NCBI GenBank assembly: GCA_937981945.1
Contig: CALJNJ010000311.1
Span: 1-5,507 of the forward strand
DNA length: 5,507 nt
Direction of reading: 5' to 3'
DNA from: an uncultured Caulobacterales bacterium
Lineage (GTDB): Bacteria > Pseudomonadota > Alphaproteobacteria > Caulobacterales > Maricaulaceae
The notes under the pieces are model-generated. The model had not been told where the DNA came from. It was given only the letters and a program-made list of their open reading frames with translations, and did not search any database. Shown here piece after piece: positions 1-4,859 of the stretch. Within the stretch, counting starts at the first letter, position 1. The number at the start of each line of letters is the position of its first letter. The translations under genes were made by a program, and so were the position numbers.

Positions 1-1
1 G

Positions 2-1537
2 CCGGCGTTTAATTTGTCATTTTTCGAAGACTACGCCGATACCATTACGCCGGAGCAGGTTCACGGCGCATTTGTGAAGAAATGGGCCGGCTATGAGGCG
101 CCCCAAATCTATTTGTCGACCTCCGAGGTGATTGAAGACGCAGAAGGCCTCATTTTGGAAACCTTACGGGCGTCACAGGCCGTCGACGTAAAGCCCAATA
201 TCGTCGCTGATCTGGGTGACTTTGCCTATACGGAGTTCGGTGACCCCGGGAAAGTCGCCACGCGGAAAACCGTCGAAGACATAGATTTTGAGCAAATCGT
301 TTTTGAGAACGGCGTTAAGCTCAACATGAAGAAAACGCCTTATCAAAAAGGGATTATGAGCGTGCAGATGTCCTACGGAAAGGGCAGTTTCTATCTGCCC
401 GGCAACGGCGCGGCCCTGCGCTGGCTAACCGGAAACGCTTTGTCGCTTGGCGGTTTGAAAGCCCATTCGGCGGATGATGTCCAAACTCTGATGGCCGGTA
501 AATCCGTCGGGGCCGGCCATGATATGGGCAATAAGCAAATGTTTATGAGCGGTTCAACGACGCCGGAGTTTTTACCCGAGCAGCTCAATTTAATGATGGC
601 TTATTATCTCGAGCCCGGTTTTCGCGCCGAGGCCAAAGCCAGATATGATAAATTCATCAGCTCTTTCTATCCGACCTTGGATTCGACCCCGGGCGGTGTC
701 GCCTCAAAAGAGGTTGAGCGTATGATCAGATCCGGCGATCCCAGATTTGGCATCCCTCCTGAAGAAGATTTGAGAAGCGTCTCATTAGAGGAACTGGAGA
801 GGTGGATGACGGATTCCAGATCGGGCTCAGCCGTAGAAATAGGAGTTGTCGGGGATTTCGACCCTGAAGAGGTTATCTCTCAGATCGCCCGTACCTTCGG
901 AACTTTGCCAAAAGTCTCTTCAAAGGTCCCTACGGCGCCAAAAAGCAAGACCAAGCTTAAGTTTCCGAAAGGGACGAGTGTTCCTGAAACACTGACACAC
1001 GCCGGAGAAGCGAATACGGCTCTATTGCGGATGTATTGGCCATCATCTGACGGAACGGACGACAAAGCTATTCGCCGGGTCAATATGCTCAAATCCATGT
1101 TTCAGCTCCGCCTGAATGACGTTATCCGCGAAGAGCTCGGAGCTTCATATTCACCATCAGCCTTTTACAGCGCGCCGCGGGATTATCCCGGTTATGGCTA
1201 TGTGGCGGTTTCCGTTGAGGTCAATCCTGATGATATCGCCAAAGCCGAAGCACAAATCCATAAGCTGGCCGCCAGTTTTGCCAAAGGTGACATGGACGAT
1301 GATTTGTTTGAGCGGGCCATTCGTCCGATCAAAGAAACGCTGGAAGAAACTTTGGAAAGCAATAGCTACTGGATGAGTATAATCGGCCGTTCCCAAACCG
1401 ATCCGGAAATTCCGGAACGCCACCGCCGCCGTCAGGCATCTTATGATAATATGACCCTTGAGGACGTTAAAGCTGTCGCTGCTGATGTGTTTCTAAGAGA
1501 GAAAGCCGTGACTTATCATATCGTTCCGAGCCTGTAA
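2..1537 (+). CDS. M16 family (insulinase/PqqL-type) zinc peptidase, C-terminal half, 5' truncated by window edge
   Basis: The reading frame is open from the first complete codon (base 2) to TAA at 1535-1537, and no ribosome binding site precedes the TTG at 14, so the gene starts outside the window. Full-length M16 proteins of this type have about 900-950 residues in two similar halves; about 511 C-terminal residues are here. Counting from the TTG at 14 as residue 1, residues 1-85 are the end of the previous domain and linker. A new M16 repeat begins near residue 91 (FENGVKLNMKKTPYQKG, then SYGKGSF). Its HxxEH zinc motif is missing: the equivalent stretch reads LSLGGLKAHSADD (143-155). This is normal for the second half, which closes the chamber around the substrate. 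The last M16_C domain (about 265-490) keeps the Arg/Tyr signature IREELGASYSP (R372, Y379) used in substrate binding. In this family the catalytic zinc site lies in the N-terminal half, not visible here. A periplasmic location is likely but the signal peptide is outside the window. Its neighbour sdhB lies 93 bp downstream on the same strand. Confidence 0.92.
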   Translation, partial: PAFNLSFFEDYADTITPEQVHGAFVKKWAGYEAPQIYLSTSEVIEDAEGLILETLRASQAVDVKPNIVADLGDFAYTEFGDPGKVATRKTVEDIDFEQIVFENGVKLNMKKTPYQKGIMSVQMSYGKGSFYLPGNGAALRWLTGNALSLGGLKAHSADDVQTLMAGKSVGAGHDMGNKQMFMSGSTTPEFLPEQLNLMMAYYLEPGFRAEAKARYDKFISSFYPTLDSTPGGVASKEVERMIRSGDPRFGIPPEEDLRSVSLEELERWMTDSRSGSAVEIGVVGDFDPEEVISQIARTFGTLPKVSSKVPTAPKSKTKLKFPKGTSVPETLTHAGEANTALLRMYWPSSDGTDDKAIRRVNMLKSMFQLRLNDVIREELGASYSPSAFYSAPRDYPGYGYVAVSVEVNPDDIAKAEAQIHKLAASFAKGDMDDDLFERAIRPIKETLEETLESNSYWMSIIGRSQTDPEIPERHRRRQASYDNMTLEDVKAVAADVFLREKAVTYHIVPSL

Positions 1538-1560
1538 GCCGCGACAAAAAAGCGGTTTTA
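1535..1560 (+). terminator. Weak hairpin at the stop codon of the M16 gene, possible terminator
   Basis: AAGCCGC at 1536-1542 can pair with GCGGTTT at 1552-1558, giving a 7-bp stem that includes one G-U pair around a 9-base A-rich loop. The short T run (1556-1559) falls partly inside the stem and the GC core is only 4 bp, so this is at best a weak terminator. It sits where a terminator would separate the M16 gene from sdhB. Confidence 0.25.
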
Positions 1561-1575
1561 GACATATTTTAAGTC

Positions 1576-1604
1576 TTCGCATTCAGGCATGCCCCGTCTA
1601 TAAC
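1576..1604 (+). promoter_or_regulatory. Putative sigma-70 type promoter of sdhB
   Basis: A TTCGCA hexamer (1576-1581; 4 of 6 matches to TTGACA) is followed after exactly 17 bases by TATAAC (1599-1604; 5 of 6 matches to TATAAT). Transcription would begin near 1611, leaving a leader of about 20 bases before the sdhB start. The ribosome binding site is AAGG at 1620-1623, 7 bases before the ATG. The match is by eye, with no start-site data, but spacing and position are good. Confidence 0.42.
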
Positions 1605-1630
1605 ACAAGCAAATCACTTAAGGTCCTTTC

Positions 1631-2410
1631 ATGGTACAGCTGACGCTTCCCAAGAATTCAAAATTATCCAAAGGCAAAGATTGGCCAAAAACCGGCTCCG
1701 GAACGCGGATGAAGACCTTTAAGGTCTACCGTTTTGATCCGGCCGACGGGCAGGGACCTCGCTGGGATACTTATCAATTGGACCTGGATGAATGCGGTCC
1801 GATGGTATTGGACGCCTTGCTGAAAATTAAAAACGAAGTTGACCCCAGCCTGTCGTTCCGCCGGTCGTGCCGTGAAGGCGTTTGCGGCTCTTGCGCGATG
1901 AATATCGGCGGCCGCAACACACTGGCCTGTACAAAAGGGATTGATGAAGTCGGCGGCGCATCCATTACGATTTCGCCATTGCCGCATATGCCTGTTGTTC
2001 GCGACTTGGTGCCGGATTTATCACAATTTTACGCGCAATATGCAGAAATTCAGCCCTGGTTGCAGACCTCTGAAGCCGAACCCGGCAAAGAGCACACGCA
2101 AAGCGTGGAAGATCGCGATAAGCTCAACGGTTTATATGAATGTATTTTGTGCGCCTCCTGTTCCACGTCTTGCCCAAGCTATTGGTGGAATGGTGACCGT
2201 TATTTGGGACCGGCAGCCCTTTTGCAGGCTTATCGCTGGTTAGTAGACAGCCGCGATGAGAGCACAAATGAGCGTCTCGATCGTCTGGAAGACCCGTTTA
2301 AACTTTACCGCTGTCACACCATCATGAACTGCACAAATGTTTGCCCGAAAGGCTTGAACCCGGCTAAGGCCATCGCCGAAGTCAAAAAGATGATGGTTGA
2401 GCGGGCCTAA
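1631..2410 (+). CDS. sdhB: Succinate dehydrogenase iron-sulfur subunit (complex II, SdhB)
   Basis: SdhB carries electrons from the FAD of SdhA through three iron-sulfur clusters to quinone at the inner membrane (TCA cycle and respiration). The 259-residue protein has the normal length and every ligand. The N-terminal ferredoxin domain binds the 2Fe-2S cluster through C80, C85, C88 and C100. The C-terminal domain supplies C171, C174, C177 and C238 for the 4Fe-4S cluster, and C181, C228 and C234 for the 3Fe-4S cluster. By motif alignment, W186 and H229 match the quinone-site Trp164 and His207 of the E. coli enzyme. The ATG at 1631 follows AAGG (1620-1623) with 7-base spacing, and the N-terminus is typical of alphaproteobacterial SdhB. 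A fumarate reductase subunit is much less likely given this N-terminus and the intact 3Fe-4S motif. The other sdh genes are not here: the upstream neighbour is an M16 peptidase and the downstream one a xylanase. The sdhCDA genes may lie just upstream of the M16 gene or elsewhere. A promoter in the 93-bp gap suggests it can be transcribed separately. Confidence 0.98.
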   Translation: MVQLTLPKNSKLSKGKDWPKTGSGTRMKTFKVYRFDPADGQGPRWDTYQLDLDECGPMVLDALLKIKNEVDPSLSFRRSCREGVCGSCAMNIGGRNTLACTKGIDEVGGASITISPLPHMPVVRDLVPDLSQFYAQYAEIQPWLQTSEAEPGKEHTQSVEDRDKLNGLYECILCASCSTSCPSYWWNGDRYLGPAALLQAYRWLVDSRDESTNERLDRLEDPFKLYRCHTIMNCTNVCPKGLNPAKAIAEVKKMMVERA

Positions 2411-2493
2411 CCCGTCGCAAACTAAAATTCATTTATTGTAAATCATGATCTCCCTGAACTGTCTGTTTTTGGAGCGATTTTAGCTGTTCTTGG

Positions 2494-2540
2494 CACCGTC
2501 CGGCGAAATCGCCTTTCACCGATAATTTACACCGATCCGG
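2494..2540 (+). repeat. Three short direct repeats (CACCG core) upstream of the xylanase gene
   Basis: CACCGTCCGG (2494-2503), CACCGAT (2517-2523) and CACCGATCCGG (2530-2540) lie on the same strand at start-to-start distances of 23 and 13 bases. The first and third copies differ only by one inserted A. They end 33 bases before the xylanase start, so they could be regulator-binding sites in its promoter region. No convincing -35/-10 pair was found with them. The copies are short and this reading is tentative. Confidence 0.3.
2502..2516 (+). terminator. Short GC hairpin followed by TTT between sdhB and the xylanase gene
   Basis: GGCG (2502-2505) and CGCC (2510-2513) form a 4-bp stem around AAAT, followed by only three T residues. 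It is the most terminator-like element in the 163-bp gap after sdhB, but the stem and T run are short, so it may be chance. The rest of the gap is AT-rich with no small gene that I can support. Confidence 0.22.
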
Positions 2541-2573
2541 TAATAAGCCTGCAAAATTATAACAGGTGAAAAA

Positions 2574-3824
2574 ATGGCGGAATTTAGCGCACGGGATCGA
2601 TTGCGGCTGTTGGCGGGCGGCAGCGCGATGTTTTTAGCAGGATGCGGCGGTAGTAACCCGCCCGTAAATTCAGGTTCATTGCTGGGAAGCGGCGACGGAT
2701 CAGGGACCGGTACGGGCACCGGAACAGGTACAGGCACGGGGACGGGAACCGGCACAAATACAGGGGGCAGCACGAGCCCCGCGGCATTAACCACCGGATT
2801 GCTGCGCGACCACTACCGTAATAATTTTCAAATCGGAACCGCGCTGTCCAATCAGCGGATTGCCGCCAATGATTTGTCGGCTCAAATAGCCGCGGACCAG
2901 TTTGGCAGTATTACGCCGGAGTGGGAATTAAAGCCTGAGGTTATTCAGCCGACACCGGGCGTCTTTAATTTTTCAGAAGCTGACCGCGTTGTCGATTGGG
3001 CGCTGGCAAACGGCCAGACCGTTCGGGGCCATGCCTTGGTTTGGCATGAATCAACGCCTGATCATTTTCTACAGGGCAGCCGGGAAGATATCCGTCTCAG
3101 ATTGGAAGATTATGTCTCAACAGTGGTTGACTATTTTCGCGGCCGCGTCGCCGTTTGGGACGTGGTCAATGAAGTCACATCTGCCGACGTTTATCGCGGC
3201 AGTGACGGTGTGGGCCCGGACCGGCAAGAAGACTGGTTTAATGCCGTCGGAAATGCTGATTATATTGATTGGGCGTTTCGCGCTGCGCGCGCCGCTGATC
3301 CGAATGCGCTCCTGTTTATCAGTGAATATGACACGGAAACTCAGCTAAAGCGCGACTGGCTTATCCAAATTTTGCGACGTCTGAGTGCCAGAGGCGTTCC
3401 CGTAGACGGCGTTGGGCATCAGTTCCATTTCTTTATTGATACGGACCCTGCTCAGGCTTTGGCGGCGATTGACGCTGTGGACAATGAGTTTTTAGGCTTG
3501 ATCAATCATGCAACTGAGATCGATGTATCTTTTTATCGCGATCCCGGCACATGCTGGCAAACCGGAACCAATTGTCTGGCTGATTTAGGTCCCAATGCAC
3601 CGGCGGATATGTTGGCGCAGCAAGCGCAATTAATGCGGAGTTTCTTTGACGGGATGGTTTTGCGCTCATCCGTGGAATCCGTATCCTTTTGGGGTGTCCG
3701 CGATAGTGACAGCTGGCTTAATACGTCGCCGGTAGAGCGGTTTAATTTCCCGCTTTTATTTGACCGTGACGGCGAACCTAAATCAGCTTTCCACGCCATT
3801 ACGGATCCCAATTACGTCATTTAA
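2574..3824 (+). CDS. GH10 family endo-1,4-beta-xylanase-type lipoprotein with Gly-Thr linker
   Basis: GH10 enzymes cleave internal beta-1,4 bonds of xylan with retention of configuration. This protein has 416 residues. Residues 1-24 form a lipoprotein signal ending in the lipobox LAGC (lipidated C24); Gly at +2 suggests the outer membrane. A low-complexity linker (about 25-68) contains nine Gly-Thr pairs (44-61). The catalytic barrel runs from about 75 to 416. The acid/base is E200 in WDVVNE and the nucleophile is E315 in TEIDVS. Other family landmarks are H153 and W157 (GHALVWH), Q283 and H285 (GHQFHF), and W373 and W381 (SFWGVRDSDSW). Two residues that usually line the -2 sugar site are changed: the ENxMK motif reads EWELK (W117 for Asn) and WHSQ reads WHES (S160 for Gln). 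C327 and C334 bracket a small loop after the nucleophile and could form a disulfide. There is no carbohydrate-binding module. The ATG at 2574 is preceded by AGGTGA (2564-2569) and by an in-frame stop at 2544-2546, so the start is firm. The nitrilase gene follows 63 bp later on the same strand. Family assignment is sure; the exact substrate is not. Confidence 0.95.
   Translation: MAEFSARDRLRLLAGGSAMFLAGCGGSNPPVNSGSLLGSGDGSGTGTGTGTGTGTGTGTGTNTGGSTSPAALTTGLLRDHYRNNFQIGTALSNQRIAANDLSAQIAADQFGSITPEWELKPEVIQPTPGVFNFSEADRVVDWALANGQTVRGHALVWHESTPDHFLQGSREDIRLRLEDYVSTVVDYFRGRVAVWDVVNEVTSADVYRGSDGVGPDRQEDWFNAVGNADYIDWAFRAARAADPNALLFISEYDTETQLKRDWLIQILRRLSARGVPVDGVGHQFHFFIDTDPAQALAAIDAVDNEFLGLINHATEIDVSFYRDPGTCWQTGTNCLADLGPNAPADMLAQQAQLMRSFFDGMVLRSSVESVSFWGVRDSDSWLNTSPVERFNFPLLFDRDGEPKSAFHAITDPNYVI
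2703..2756 (+). repeat. Nine-fold Gly-Thr coding repeat (linker)
   Basis: Eighteen codons encode (Gly-Thr)9, residues 44-61 of the xylanase. At DNA level the six-base unit GGN-ACN is kept, but third positions vary: all four Gly codons and three Thr codons (ACC, ACG, ACA) are used. It is therefore a peptide repeat more than an exact DNA repeat. It tethers the catalytic domain to the lipid anchor. The opposite strand reads as Val-Pro repeats, which I take to be a shadow. Confidence 0.9.
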
Positions 3825-3841
3825 TCTGACAATTGTGTGTC

Positions 3842-3869
3842 TTGAAATTTCCGGCCATTGCCGCATAAG
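3842..3869 (+). promoter_or_regulatory. Possible promoter for the nitrilase gene, overlapping an inverted repeat
   Basis: TTGAAA (3842-3847) resembles a -35 box and CATAAG (3864-3869), 16 bases further on, resembles a -10 box (4 of 6 matches). If used, transcription would start near 3876, about 12 bases before the nitrilase ATG. The -10 box would then fall in the centre of the inverted repeat at 3855-3876, an arrangement typical of repressor operators. The -10 match is only moderate. Read-through from the xylanase gene is an equally good alternative. Confidence 0.28.
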
Positions 3870-3876
3870 GCAATGG
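3855..3876 (+). promoter_or_regulatory. Perfect 8-bp inverted repeat directly before the nitrilase ribosome binding site
   Basis: CCATTGCC (3855-3862) and GGCAATGG (3869-3876) are exact reverse complements around the loop GCATAA. The right arm touches the Shine-Dalgarno sequence AAGGAG (3877-3882). As RNA it would make a stable hairpin just 5' of the ribosome binding site; as DNA it could be an operator. Neither strand carries a T run after it, so a factor-independent terminator is unlikely. The repeat itself is certain; its role is inferred. Confidence 0.6.
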
Positions 3877-3882
3877 AAGGAG
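3877..3882 (+). promoter_or_regulatory. Strong ribosome binding site fixing the nitrilase start at 3888
   Basis: AAGGAG lies 5 bases before the ATG at 3888. The longer in-frame alternative, TTG at 3858, lies inside the inverted repeat and has no ribosome binding site. It would add ten residues (MPHKAMEGDS) that do not look like the start of a nitrilase. The 3888 start is therefore preferred. Confidence 0.88.
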
Positions 3883-3887
3883 ACAGC

Positions 3888-4859
3888 ATGGCCCAAGACA
3901 GTTCGAAAACATTAAAAATTGCTTTGCCACAAATGGCGCCTGTTTGGCTGGACCGAGCCCGAACTTTGGAAAAAGTCATCGGCTTGATCGGGGATGCTGC
4001 CAAAGAGAAAGCTGATTTAATCGTTTTCAGCGAAGGCGCAGTGCCGGGTTACCCGTTTTGGCCGGAATTGACCGGCGGGGCTGTTTTTAACGATCACATG
4101 CAAAAGGAACTGTTTGCCCATTACTCAGATCAAGCTGTGATTATCGAAGACGGGCATTTAGACGGCGTTTGCAAGGCTTTGAAAAAGGCTGATATGGCGT
4201 GTTATCTGGGCATCATTGAGCGTCCTCGGCAGCGCAGCGGCCATTCCCTTTATTGCAGTTTCGTTTACATCGATAAATCCGGCGTTATCGGCTCTGTTCA
4301 TCGTAAGCTTCAGCCCACTTATGAAGAGCGCTTGGTTTGGTCGCCGGGGGACGGGGCAGGATTAGTCACCCACAGATTGGGTGAGTTCACAGTGGGCGGT
4401 CTGAATTGCTGGGAAAACTGGATGCCTTTATCCAGAGCGGCTCTTTATGCCCAAGGCGAAGATTTACATGTGGCTTGTTGGCCGGGGAATCTCCGAAATA
4501 CAGACGATATTACGCCGTTTTTGGCAAAAGAAGGCCGCTCTTACTGCATATCCGTTTCTGGTTTAATGCGCCGGTCAGACGTGCCTGGTGACATCCCTTA
4601 TTATAAAGAAATCAAAGACTTAATGCCGGAACTTGCTGCAAATGGCGGGTCATGTATCGCGGCGCCGGACGGCTCTTGGGTGCTTGAGCCCGAGACAGGT
4701 GTCGAAAGCCTTCGGTTTGCTGAAATAGACCCCAAATTTGTACGTCGTGAGCGTCATAATTTCGACCCCGCAGGTCATTATTCAAGACCCGGAATTACTC
4801 ATTTGACGGTTGATCGGACCCGCTTGTCTCTGGCGTCTTTCCGCGACGCAGAAGACTGA
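3888..4859 (+). CDS. Nitrilase (carbon-nitrogen hydrolase superfamily, nitrilase branch)
   Basis: Nitrilases hydrolyse organic nitriles to the carboxylic acid and ammonia, using a Glu-Lys-Cys triad in the cytoplasm. The 323-residue protein shows all parts. E49 lies in FSEGAVPGYP. K140 lies in HRKLQPTYEERLVW, which also carries the conserved second glutamate (E146/E147). The nucleophile C174 lies in GGLNCWENWMPLSRAALYAQG. The CWE motif and the ERLVW block place it in the true nitrilase branch rather than with aliphatic amidases or the NAD synthetase and carbamoylase branches. The C-terminal GHYSRPGI segment (296-303) is also typical of nitrilases, many of which assemble into spirals. There is no signal peptide. 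Substrate cannot be told from sequence: aliphatic nitriles, arylacetonitriles, indole-3-acetonitrile or cyanide-type substrates all remain possible. The start at 3888 rests on AAGGAG at 3877-3882. The gene may be co-transcribed with the xylanase or controlled by the inverted repeat before it. Its last 65 bp overlap the convergent esterase gene. Confidence 0.93.
   Translation: MAQDSSKTLKIALPQMAPVWLDRARTLEKVIGLIGDAAKEKADLIVFSEGAVPGYPFWPELTGGAVFNDHMQKELFAHYSDQAVIIEDGHLDGVCKALKKADMACYLGIIERPRQRSGHSLYCSFVYIDKSGVIGSVHRKLQPTYEERLVWSPGDGAGLVTHRLGEFTVGGLNCWENWMPLSRAALYAQGEDLHVACWPGNLRNTDDITPFLAKEGRSYCISVSGLMRRSDVPGDIPYYKEIKDLMPELAANGGSCIAAPDGSWVLEPETGVESLRFAEIDPKFVRRERHNFDPAGHYSRPGITHLTVDRTRLSLASFRDAED

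Noticed and set aside
14..16. TTG at 14 as the start of the M16 peptidase gene
   Set aside because: The frame is open to the window edge, there is no ribosome binding site, and the protein matches only the C-terminal half of a longer M16 enzyme.
1116..1423. Open frames on both strands within the M16 gene (1116-1376 plus, 1157-1423 minus)
   Set aside because: They are out-of-frame shadows of the M16 coding sequence with no family resemblance and no initiation signals of their own.
2402..2414. CGGG-CCTAA-CCCG hairpin over the sdhB stop codon as terminator
   Set aside because: The stem is only 4 bp, contains the stop codon in its loop and has no T run after it.
2516..2794. Minus-strand open frame with a long Val-Pro repeat
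   Set aside because: It is the reverse reading of the Gly-Thr linker in the xylanase gene. It has no recognisable family and overlaps a well-supported GH10 gene.
3858..3887. Upstream TTG start for the nitrilase
   Set aside because: It lies within the inverted repeat and lacks a ribosome binding site, while the ATG at 3888 has a strong AAGGAG at good spacing.
4833..4849. GCGTC/GACGC hairpin at the nitrilase 3' end as a bidirectional terminator
   Set aside because: The 5-bp stem lies in coding sequence and lacks a T run on either strand.
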